Shown here: positions 1 to 6,751 of the stretch, piece after piece | Numbering within the stretch: position 1 is the first letter of the stretch | Layout: each line of letters starts with the position of its first letter | Assembly: GCA_964343305.1 (NCBI GenBank) | Contig: CAYFJO010000255.1 | Span: forward strand, 1 to 15,493 | Reading direction: 5' to 3' | Source: CAYFJO01 sp964343305 | GTDB lineage: Bacteria > Planctomycetota > Planctomycetia > Pirellulales > Pirellulaceae | Length of the DNA: 15,493 bases | Notes under the pieces: generated by a model | Databases searched by the model: none | Seen by the model: the letters and a program-made list of their open reading frames with translations, nothing else | What the model was told of the DNA's origin: nothing | Position numbers and translations under genes: made by a program

Positions 1-58
1 ACCCAGTTGAGAAGAGAAGAAGTTATGCTGGAGCATATACTCGTTTCGTCGTTTGACA

Positions 59-79
59 AAACCCTGCGCGCTAGGGTTT
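59..79 (-). terminator. Candidate weak hairpin terminator downstream of the metallophosphoesterase remnant
   Basis: A perfect 7-bp inverted repeat (AAACCCT / AGGGTTT) encloses a 7-nt GC-rich loop. It lies about 40 nt beyond the last codon of the minus-strand metallophosphoesterase fragment. Read on the minus strand, the right arm runs into TTTTG, a very short T tract. Position and shape fit a factor-independent terminator for the leftward genes. The stem is short and the T tract weak, so the function is an inference. Confidence 0.3.
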
Positions 80-116
80 CTTGTAGTGCAATCTGATGGC
101 GGCCAGGCGATCATCA

Positions 117-785
117 CTAGTAACGCCGGTAGTGTGGATGATGTCCTGAAAAGACAACGTCCATTTCGTGCTTCTCGAGCAACGGTAAAAAGTCATCGGC
201 GCCAAACCACCTTAAACTCTTCCTCGTCGCGACCATGGGTACGTGCAATGAGACGAACGTCCACGACTTCTTGTTAGCGGCCAGGTCGTCGGCCAACCAC
301 CTCAGTTGTTCTTGGCGGCCACGACCGCCGGAACCAGCACCATAGCTGTCCAGCACAATGAAATGAGAGTCGCCCCAATCGAAGCTGTACCAGTAACGTT
401 TTTGCAATTCAAACAGCGTTGGGAAATAGGGCTCACCGTCGTGATTCCCATAAACCGGCCAAAACACGCGGTTCTTCAAATAGCCGCGGCCCGGATCGAA
501 GAAACTCCCCTTCCATTCGCCCCACAAGTTGCCGCGGTCTGTAATGTCGCCGACATGCAATACAAAATCCGTTTGCTCTTGGCCCATTGCATCCAGCAGC
601 GGTTGCAAGCCTTCGTGGTAACTTTGCGTGCCGCCGATCAGACAAAACGAAAACGGTGCCTCATCGGCTGGCGGCGTCATAAACGTTCCGCCGACGATCT
701 CTTTGCCGCAATGGACTTGAAATTCGTAGGTCGTGTTCGGCTTCAGTCCGTCAAGCGTCGCGGTGTGCAGTTGGCAAATTGCCAA
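117..785 (-). pseudogene. Decayed purple-acid-phosphatase-like metallophosphoesterase fragment
   Basis: The readable frame is 222 codons and opens at a TTG. Residues 5-35 look like the end of the Fn3-like N-terminal domain of bacterial purple acid phosphatases (LDGLKPNTTYEFQV). The rest is a calcineurin-like phosphoesterase core: GDITDRG (80-86), GNHD (113-116), a catalytic-type His in SLHVP (181), and a GH-rich end GHHPHYRR (214-221). Several features indicate decay. The first metal-ligand motif, usually GDTQ or similar, reads GGTQ at 51-54, so the Asp is lost. The frame is interrupted two codons before the TTG by TAG (792-794), although protein-like sequence continues upstream. The protein also stops immediately after the last motif, where about 50 more residues are usual, at tandem TAG TGA TGA. 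An active enzyme is unlikely. Family assignment is firm; pseudogene status is an inference from these defects. Confidence 0.75.
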
Positions 786-872
786 TCCGTCCTACATTTC
801 TCGAAGTTTGGCACCTTTACAGGCGTGCCACCGGCGTCGGGGCGGGTTATTCAGCATCTTTGGGACGGGCTG

Positions 873-1739
873 CTAAAACGGCGCGTCGTCCATTGCAGGG
901 GCCAACACTAGCTCTTTCAAAGCGTCCAAGCTGGCGAGCAAATCGTCTTTGGAAATCTGTTTCCAGTCCTCGGCTTTGTGACGGAGAATTGCCAACTTGT
1001 AGGCTTCGAACGCATCAGCGAGATCGTCCGGCAAGTCGCTGAGGTTCTCGAACGGACGTACAAATTGAACCGTTTCGCTATCGTCGTCGGTATAGATCGA
1101 CGCGCCGCCTCCCTCGACCGACGCAGTCTTGAATTGACTTGCCGGCTCGACTTCACCGCCTTCGTCGCTGTCTTCATCGGCAACGCCGCTTTCCACCTCG
1201 GCGAAAGTGCCGGAAACCGTGCCCGGGACTGGCGGCTCTTCCAAGGCCGGTTCGAAGTCTTCGTCCAATTCGCTTTTGACGATGTCTTCGGCCGACGGCT
1301 CGGTATCGAGGTCGCTGCCTAGCGTTTCCCATCGGGTTCGCCGCATTTGCGAGACGGACCAACTGTTTTGCACCGCCCCTTCCAGCCACATTTCGGCGTC
1401 GTCCCAATCCAGCGCCGCGTGAAAATGGCTCCAATAGAGACCGGCATAATCTTCGTAGACTTGGGCGAACCGCTGATAAACTCGTCGAAGGCGGCCCACG
1501 TGCTGGCCCGTCACGCCGCCAACCAGCCGGCTCCAAGTTTCATCAGAGTACTCGGCCGGCTCCGCGTCTTGATCGATCAACTCTTCGCGCCATTGATAGA
1601 TGATGCGGCCTTTTTCCCAGTTCGTCGTGCTGACCAACTGATTCCACCGACCAATGTAAGGCTGCGACTTGGTTTCGAGAAGTTCGGAATCAATCGACTC
1701 GACTTCCGATGCGGATTCCGTTTCACTTTTGGTGGCCAT
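873..1739 (-). CDS. Conserved-looking acidic protein of unknown function
   Basis: I do not recognise a named family. The longest frame opens at a GTG at 1766, but the ATG at 1739 is preferred because AGGAAGGA sits about 7 nt upstream; this gives 288 residues. There is no signal peptide or membrane segment, so it is probably cytoplasmic. Three parts are visible: a short acidic leader; a Trp-, Arg- and Tyr-rich helical domain at roughly residues 25-140 (WEKGRIIYQWREELI, VGGVTGQHVGRLRRVYQRF, LYWSHFHAALDW); a long acidic low-complexity linker at about 145-215; and a C-terminal helical segment rich in Leu and Asp. The N-terminal domain loosely recalls the helix-turn-helix-like arrangement of DNA-associated planctomycete or phage proteins, but no diagnostic motif supports a function. 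It lies downstream of the CDGSH gene (173-bp gap) and its stop is about 90 nt from the phosphoesterase remnant. Confidence 0.85.
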   Translation of the reverse strand: MATKSETESASEVESIDSELLETKSQPYIGRWNQLVSTTNWEKGRIIYQWREELIDQDAEPAEYSDETWSRLVGGVTGQHVGRLRRVYQRFAQVYEDYAGLYWSHFHAALDWDDAEMWLEGAVQNSWSVSQMRRTRWETLGSDLDTEPSAEDIVKSELDEDFEPALEEPPVPGTVSGTFAEVESGVADEDSDEGGEVEPASQFKTASVEGGGASIYTDDDSETVQFVRPFENLSDLPDDLADAFEAYKLAILRHKAEDWKQISKDDLLASLDALKELVLAPAMDDAPF

Positions 1740-1912
1740 GCGGGTCCTTCCTATCAAACTCGTCACATCAACAGTCGAAGGTCATAGATTATCAACCGAT
1801 GGCTTTGACGAAAGAGACCGCCGTGCAAAGTGTGAAAATCGCTTTAAAGAAAGCGTTTCCGGGCGATGTGAAACCCGTGGCGGGGTGGGGAAAACTTGTC
1901 GATTTCCACACC

Positions 1913-2125
1913 TCATTCCTGCGGAACACGATCCGCGGCTTCGAAACAACCGCGATGCGACCCGTCACAAAACGGCCGATTGCCTGATTTGCCGCAGCGG
2001 CACAGCGCAACCGCCGGCTTGTCGGGAGAAATCGGATAGGCATTGCCTTCCGCGTCAACGACTTTAATGGGACCTTCGACAACCAATGGCCCATTATCAC
2101 GTAGGCGGATCCTTACATCAGACAT
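1913..2125 (-). CDS. CDGSH-type iron-sulfur domain protein
   Basis: This 70-residue protein carries one CDGSH iron-sulfur domain. The cluster-binding signature is complete: C-R-C at residues 42-44, a third Cys and the following His in FCDGSHRG. This is the 3Cys-1His arrangement that holds a 2Fe-2S cluster in mitoNEET-like proteins. The N-terminal half (GPLVVEGPIKVVDAEGN) matches the short beta-rich lead of bacterial single-domain members. No signal peptide is present, so it is cytoplasmic; the family is linked to electron transfer, iron or redox handling, but the partner cannot be told here. The ATG at 2125 is supported by a GAAGGG Shine-Dalgarno about 6 nt upstream. It stands between the anti-sigma gene (102-bp gap) and the unknown acidic protein, all in the same direction. 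Confidence 0.93.
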   Translation of the reverse strand: MSDVRIRLRDNGPLVVEGPIKVVDAEGNAYPISPDKPAVALCRCGKSGNRPFCDGSHRGCFEAADRVPQE

Positions 2126-2128
2126 ATT

Positions 2129-2143
2129 CTGTCCCTTCGACAG
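2129..2143 (-). promoter_or_regulatory. Hairpin presenting the Shine-Dalgarno of the CDGSH gene in its loop
   Basis: On the minus strand CTGTC-GAAGG-GACAG forms a perfect 5-bp stem with a 5-nt loop. The ribosome-binding purines (GAAGGG) occupy the loop and the first base of the right arm, 3 nt before the ATG. The structure is read directly from the sequence; any effect on translation is inference, and a 5-bp stem can arise by chance. Confidence 0.35.
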
Positions 2144-2227
2144 TTCGAGAAAACAGTATCAAGAAGGGGTTAGTCTAGCGAAGCACAAATTGCGATGTCA
2201 GCCCAACATGGAGAGACGGACATACCA

Positions 2228-4246
2228 TCAATTCTGTTTGTCCGCCGGAGCAGACTCGACGGCCGCTTCGGCTGCTGCCTCGACGGGCGGCTCGGCCAAT
2301 TTGGGAATCGCGCGAATCACGAGCACGATTCGCACCAGGTCTGTCTGCTTTGCTGCTTCTGTTGCCGGCACGGTGTCGCTGCTGAAATCATCGGAATCCC
2401 GGTTTGGTTTCTTTTCTTCGGCTTCGCGGCGTGGTTTGTTGCTAGATTCGTCTACCTTGTCGTCACTCTGGGGCGCCGCATCCGTAGCTTCTTCCTCTGC
2501 GCCACCCGGGGCAGCCGTCGAATCAGATGGTGCTGAAGCCGTCGGCTGTGGAACTCGTACGGCGAACCCCGATTTCTTTGCCTCCGAATTCACACCGTTG
2601 GTGTTTGCCAAGTTCGAGGGTGTCGCTGTCGACGTATTCGCCTTCTGTGACTCTTCTGTCTTCCTGGCGAATGGTTTCTTAGTACGCTCGCGTTCGTTCG
2701 CTTGATCAAGGTTTTCGGCGTCGTCCGCTTCATCAGCATGGACCTTAGGTGTGCCGTCATCTGGCTGTGGAGTTGGCGCAACGGGTTTGCCAGGTGTCGC
2801 TTGTTTGGCATCCGCGCCCGCAGACTCGTCCTTTAACAACGCCTTGTTCGCCGATTCCATCGCGCGTTGCGCCACATTATGACCGGCCTGTCGACGTCTG
2901 GCCAATTCTTCGTAGGGAACTTGCTGGTATTTTGCAAAGTCGCCAGGGACATTCGCAACAAACGGTTCGCGGTAGACACCTCGGGACAACAACAAGCCGT
3001 TGCTCTGCAACGTATTCAACGTGGATGCAATCTGGTCCATGGATGCTTCAACAAACACGACATCGACAGCATCGGTCACCTGCGCCGCCTTCAATGCGCG
3101 CGATGTGCCGTCCAAGGTAGATTGGAGTTCTAGCGAGTCCGCAGCTCTCAGATCAATGACAGTGTGTTTGTCCTGCGCCGGCGATTCTGCGGCGAGCCTC
3201 GGCCCCTGACGATGATCCGGCGTCACGACTTTGATTCCGTTGGCCATCAAGGCCTGGTCAAACAGACCTCGTTCAAAGGCCGTGCGGCTCACGTCGAGCG
3301 TCGCAACATAGCGTGCATTGAGATTCGGGCCACTTGTCGGAGCCGCCATCTTCTTCGTCTGATCCTGAGCGACCAGAGATGGCGCTGTGGGCTTCGGGGC
3401 CGGGGAAGTTGCCGGCGTACTGCTCACCGCACCTCGCTGAACGGAAGGTGTGTCTGTCCGGACAAGATCCCGCGGTTTGCCGTTCTCATCACGATCCGCA
3501 GCGCTGTCTTTGAAGGGAGCCTTTGGTGCTCTTATTTGATTTCCATTAGTCCTCTTGAGTTGTGTCCCTTGCCTATCGGCCTGACCAATCAAGTCCACCG
3601 CCGAATCGTCGTTGCTGAACTCGTCTTGTTTTCTTGCCTTGGATTGACGCGTTACCGAAGACGCGCTGCTGGAATCCGCACCTTTGTCGCCAAACGGTTC
3701 GGCCTGCTCTGCCAGTGCCTCAAATGGCGAATCCTCGTGAGCGGACTCTTCGTAATCACCCTCCGGCGATTCGAGTCCCTTTGCTTCGCTGGCCGAGGGA
3801 TGCGATTCATTTAAGCTGCGGTTCGAATTCTCCGCGGATGTCGCATCTGAATCTCGCTCGTTCGTTACAGCCACGGGAGCGTCGACGTTGGGTAGCAAAA
3901 ACAACGAGACGAATAACAAGGCGGCGACCGACGCAACAATCGTCACGGCCATTCGCAAATTGCCGCGATCATGCGGCGAGGTAAGTTCGGTCGATTCGGA
4001 CGTTGTTTCTGGTCCGGTCAACATGGCCCGTTCGGCGCGCTGAAGCACGCGGCCGGCGAATTGGTCGTCCAATTCATAAGACGGCAGCGTCTGTAGACTT
4101 TCACGCAACCCGCGAAGCTCATTGAACATCCGCCGATAATCAGCGTTGTCCACCAGCATCTGTTCGACCTGTTGTTGCTGGGCGGCGGATAACTCGCCAT
4201 CTAGAAAGGCGCTAATCAGTTCGTCAGAGAATTCATTACTCATCAT
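2228..4246 (-). CDS. Membrane-anchored anti-sigma factor with very long extracytoplasmic region
   Basis: This is the probable anti-sigma partner of the ECF sigma factor encoded 60 bp upstream. Residues 4-75 form the helical anti-sigma domain (LISAFLDGELSAAQQQQVEQML, then NELRGLRESLQTLP). The usual HxxxCxxC zinc site is absent, so it would be a zinc-free variant. One transmembrane helix spans about 98-120. The remaining ~550 residues would lie outside the inner membrane: low-complexity Ser/Asp/Glu/Pro-rich stretches (about 125-310 and 460-635) flank a folded segment at about 310-450 (YVATLDVSRTAFERGL, VDVVFVEASMDQIASTLNTL). A short hydrophobic strand VRIVLVIRAI lies near the C-terminus (638-647). 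At 672 residues it is far longer than classical anti-sigma factors, as often seen in planctomycetes. It starts with ATG ATG and no strong Shine-Dalgarno, consistent with coupling to the sigma gene. Confidence 0.88.
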   Translation of the reverse strand: MMSNEFSDELISAFLDGELSAAQQQQVEQMLVDNADYRRMFNELRGLRESLQTLPSYELDDQFAGRVLQRAERAMLTGPETTSESTELTSPHDRGNLRMAVTIVASVAALLFVSLFLLPNVDAPVAVTNERDSDATSAENSNRSLNESHPSASEAKGLESPEGDYEESAHEDSPFEALAEQAEPFGDKGADSSSASSVTRQSKARKQDEFSNDDSAVDLIGQADRQGTQLKRTNGNQIRAPKAPFKDSAADRDENGKPRDLVRTDTPSVQRGAVSSTPATSPAPKPTAPSLVAQDQTKKMAAPTSGPNLNARYVATLDVSRTAFERGLFDQALMANGIKVVTPDHRQGPRLAAESPAQDKHTVIDLRAADSLELQSTLDGTSRALKAAQVTDAVDVVFVEASMDQIASTLNTLQSNGLLLSRGVYREPFVANVPGDFAKYQQVPYEELARRRQAGHNVAQRAMESANKALLKDESAGADAKQATPGKPVAPTPQPDDGTPKVHADEADDAENLDQANERERTKKPFARKTEESQKANTSTATPSNLANTNGVNSEAKKSGFAVRVPQPTASAPSDSTAAPGGAEEEATDAAPQSDDKVDESSNKPRREAEEKKPNRDSDDFSSDTVPATEAAKQTDLVRIVLVIRAIPKLAEPPVEAAAEAAVESAPADKQN

Positions 4247-4306
4247 GCTGGCCCGTCATATTGTCGTTCCAGCGGTCAGTGCCGGAACATCGTAACAAGG
4301 ACTGCG

Positions 4307-4888
4307 TTATTCCGCCGTACCTTGCGGTTGCTCTTTCAGTTGGTCACGCAATTGAAGCCGGGCTCGATGAAGCCGACTCCGTACGGTGCCAATCGGCAGG
4401 TCGAGAATATCTGAAATGGTTTCATAACAACAACCATCCATCTCGCGCAACACCAAGATCGCTCGATGCTCTTCGCTCAGCGCATCCAACGCTCGGCGTA
4501 CCATGCCGACCTTTTCTTCTCGCTCCAACCGATCGCCTGGTCCATCCCCTGAATCGATCGGCTCCTCACCGGATTGCTCTCGACTTTGATCCACCGAAAC
4601 CTCGACTTTCTTGCGTCGTCGATGGCTGATGGCCGTGTTAAAAGCAATTCGATACAACCATGTGTAGAACGCGCTTTTGCCTCGAAACGTATCCAGCTTC
4701 ACAAAAGCTTGGACAAACGCGTCCTGGGCAACATCTTCCGCTTGCTCACGACATCCCACAATATGCACAAGGGTGTTGTACAGTCGGTTCTGGTATTTGC
4801 AGACCAACTGGCCAAACGCCGCCGAGTCACCGTTGAGGGACTGTGCAATTAGTTGCTTGTCGTTGAGTTGTGCGTCGTCGTTCTTCAC
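4307..4888 (-). CDS. RNA polymerase ECF sigma factor (sigma-70 family)
   Basis: This 193-residue protein has the two-domain layout of ECF sigma factors. Region 2 is at about 24-92, with YQNRLYNTLVHIVG, the DVAQDAFVQAF core-binding helix, and FYTWLYRIAFNTAISHRRR, the -10 recognition segment. An acidic linker covers about 95-125. Region 4 is at about 133-183, with LSEEHRAILVLREMDGCCYETISDILDLPIGTVRSRLHRAR, the -35 helix-turn-helix. It starts at a GTG with GGAG 5 nt upstream; no other in-frame start fits as well. The next gene downstream is the membrane anti-sigma, so it most likely responds to an envelope or surface signal. A plausible self-recognised promoter lies directly upstream. Which genes it controls cannot be read from the window. 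Confidence 0.96.
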   Translation of the reverse strand: MKNDDAQLNDKQLIAQSLNGDSAAFGQLVCKYQNRLYNTLVHIVGCREQAEDVAQDAFVQAFVKLDTFRGKSAFYTWLYRIAFNTAISHRRRKKVEVSVDQSREQSGEEPIDSGDGPGDRLEREEKVGMVRRALDALSEEHRAILVLREMDGCCYETISDILDLPIGTVRSRLHRARLQLRDQLKEQPQGTAE

Positions 4889-4906
4889 AACCGCTCCAGC
4901 GTTACC

Positions 4907-4932
4907 GACGTTCGCGTGGTTAGGAAAGTTCC
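4907..4932 (-). promoter_or_regulatory. Candidate ECF-type promoter of the sigma/anti-sigma operon
   Basis: On the minus strand GGAAC (4932-4928) is followed after exactly 17 nt by CGTC (4910-4907). This matches the general ECF promoter pattern of a GGAAC-like -35 and a CGTC-like -10. The -10 ends about 18 nt before the GTG start, giving a short leader that still contains the GGAG ribosome site. ECF operons commonly autoregulate through such elements. The match is by eye on one site, so it remains a candidate. Confidence 0.4.
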
Positions 4933-4938
4933 CGATAA

Positions 4939-4956
4939 ACCAACGGTACCAACGGT
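4939..4956 (-). repeat. Perfect 9-bp tandem repeat next to the ECF promoter
   Basis: Two exact head-to-tail copies of ACCGTTGGT (minus strand; ACCAACGGT on the plus strand) end 6 nt upstream of the candidate -35. Each unit is itself of the form ACC-NNN-GGT, so the pair also has local dyad symmetry. Its position would suit an activator or repressor site, but no regulator is identified. Confidence 0.6.
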
Positions 4957-5278
4957 CGATCGGGGTGCTGCCATGATTGTGCTATCTTGGCAATTCGGCC
5001 GTTGTGTGTTAAACCCTTATGGTTACGACACTTACGGCCGCTTGCCAGCCAAACTTCGGGAGCCTTGCGAGACTTCAGAAGTTTCACCCGGCAACTCAAA
5101 CGGGCCAGATTGTTGAGTTACGGATTTGCAAAGCGCGCACGAACACGACTGTTCCGATTTTTCTGTTAGTGCGCATTCGCATCGCCGAGGGTTCATTATT
5201 TCTTGAAATCTTCATGGGGGCCATCGCATCCGGCTTCCCAGATGGACTTGTTGCGCGCCCGCGTCGGGAAGATGCACG
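4957..5278. other. 322-bp gene-free stretch between the BBP7-type gene and the sigma operon upstream elements
   Basis: No coding region is convincing on either strand. The plus-strand open frames here give low-complexity translations without domain character and run into neighbouring genes. A bulged inverted repeat (GCAT..CTTCCC / GGGAAGATGC, about 5227-5275) lies just beyond the BBP7-type stop, but no T tract follows it on the minus strand, so it is not called a terminator. Confidence 0.5.
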
Positions 5279-6538
5279 CTACCACATAAAGGTGAACCCC
5301 AGATGGGCGCCATCGGCCCACAGGCTGCCAAGCCGAACGCTGGCCTCAGAGATGTTGAGTGCAGTCGAGTGGATTTGATCGGGAGCTAGTGCAACGCCTG
5401 AGATCCCCATGATTTGATAACCACCACGAATCGCAAGTCGGGGAGTTAGTTGATAAACAATGCTCACTTCCGCTTCGCCCACAAATGCCAGGTCGTCGGA
5501 CGAAGCGCTGACACCGGGACCGACGATCGCCGAACTGGTCCCTTGCGATGCGTCGTTGTAGTAGATGCCGCCGGTGATCCGACCTTGCAGGCGCAGCGGC
5601 GAACCGATTCCCAGCATGATGAACTGGGTCCCGATTTGTCCGCCATATAGATTATTGTTGGTATCAATTTGCAGGACATTCGGCAGAGGCGTGTTGTTTT
5701 CGCGGACGGAAAACGCTTCATCAAGGTTGATGTAGCGGATGCCCAGGAACCAGCCCCACGGATTTCCACGCCCGGGACGGAAATTCACTTCGCCGCTCTG
5801 CAGGCTGGAGTCGTAGTCCAAAGTAAACGACCCCGGATTGACCGCGATTAGAAAACCAGGGCCGACGAATCGTACATCGCCCGTGACCGTGGCGGAACTG
5901 TTCCACGAATAGATTCCAAAGTAGCCCACTTCCCATGCACAGCAGCCCGGTCCACCGTCACGAAGTATTCTGACGCGAGGACCAATTTCATAGCCCATGT
6001 CCAGTTGCTGGGCGTCAAACATGCGGACTTGCGTTGTTTCGTTGACGATTATCGGATTGGACGGCGGGTCCGAGCGGTTGAGTGCCAGGGCGTCGACCGT
6101 GACCATCCAGCAAAAGCAGCGACAACAGGAAACACATGGGCAACCGGCGCAACCCGTGCACGGGCCGACGGGTTCATAAGCGCGCTCGAAGGGACCCCCG
6201 TTTCCCAATTGCGGCGAGGGTTCCATTTGTGTTGGTGCGGCCGCCTGGGGTTGCGTGAATGTTTCGTGATTTAAGGCTCTCAATTGAGTCGGAGCGGCTG
6301 CAATCCGCGTCGGGCCATAGCCAGCACCACTTCGGTAGATCGAACCGTTTGGTTGACTCTGGTTGCCCCACAACCGATTAGCCGATGCGATTCGCATCTG
6401 ATTTGCCTGGCCAGTGCCCCAAGCTGTATAGGCCGTTGGACCGTATACCGATTGGGCGTTGACAACCGTGTTGATGCAACTGTTGACAGCGAAAACTGCT
6501 AATGAGAGCACAACCGAAATAACACGTTGAGACTTCAT
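5279..6538 (-). CDS. BBP7-family outer-membrane beta-barrel protein
   Basis: This 419-residue secreted protein matches the planctomycete-typical BBP7 (DUF1551) barrel layout. A signal peptide covers about 1-28 (VVLSLAVFAVNSCINTVVNA). A Gln-, Ala- and Gly-rich linker covers about 30-120. The region from about 145 to 419 has alternating amphipathic strands (WEVGYFGIYSWN, WGWFLGIRYINLDEAF, RLQGRITGGIYY, RLAIRGGYQIMGISGVAL) and ends in HLGFTFMW, a terminal aromatic residue of the type recognised by the BAM machinery. Just before the barrel, residues 127-143 hold eight cysteines in the pattern CxxCxxCxCxxCCxCxC, which is unusual. Function within the family is not established; a structural or pore role in the outer membrane is likely. 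The gene is preceded by a 213-bp gap and may have its own promoter. Confidence 0.85.
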   Translation of the reverse strand: MKSQRVISVVLSLAVFAVNSCINTVVNAQSVYGPTAYTAWGTGQANQMRIASANRLWGNQSQPNGSIYRSGAGYGPTRIAAAPTQLRALNHETFTQPQAAAPTQMEPSPQLGNGGPFERAYEPVGPCTGCAGCPCVSCCRCFCWMVTVDALALNRSDPPSNPIIVNETTQVRMFDAQQLDMGYEIGPRVRILRDGGPGCCAWEVGYFGIYSWNSSATVTGDVRFVGPGFLIAVNPGSFTLDYDSSLQSGEVNFRPGRGNPWGWFLGIRYINLDEAFSVRENNTPLPNVLQIDTNNNLYGGQIGTQFIMLGIGSPLRLQGRITGGIYYNDASQGTSSAIVGPGVSASSDDLAFVGEAEVSIVYQLTPRLAIRGGYQIMGISGVALAPDQIHSTALNISEASVRLGSLWADGAHLGFTFMW

Positions 6539-6730
6539 GACCTAAACCTGATTCGTCCTTGATAGTTATTTGTCAAGATCTGTATTCATCGCGAGTATCG
6601 ACACAATTTTGAGAACAAGTGGCGTTTTCTTTTGAGCGGCATTCGAATCGTTACAGGCGGCGTCGGCGATTCCCCAGAATTGATACAAACGGATTGCAAG
6701 CGGCGCCCACAACGAGCCAGAGTGACGATG

Positions 6731-6742
6731 CACGAATTCGTG
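6731..6742. repeat. Perfect 12-bp palindrome downstream of the C39 peptidase gene
   Basis: CACGAATTCGTG is fully self-complementary and begins 9 nt past the stop of the peptidase gene, inside the 213-bp gap before the BBP7-type gene. It could be a protein-binding site or part of a weak transcription stop. No second copy was noticed, and no T tract follows. Confidence 0.4.
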
Positions 6743-6751
6743 ATTGTTACT

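Noticed and set aside
306..911. 201-codon plus-strand frame
   Set aside because: Antisense to the metallophosphoesterase remnant, whose motifs define the coding strand.
3164..3814. 216-codon plus-strand frame
   Set aside because: Shadow of the anti-sigma gene; Arg- and Cys-rich with no domain character.
5227..5275. Bulged inverted repeat just past the BBP7-type gene
   Set aside because: The loop is 26 nt, the stem has a 4-nt bulge and no T tract follows, so it is not called a terminator.
6548..6576. TTGACA box followed after 17 nt by AATCAG upstream of the BBP7-type gene
   Set aside because: The -35 is perfect but the -10 matches only half of the consensus and would leave an almost leaderless transcript; not strong enough to list.
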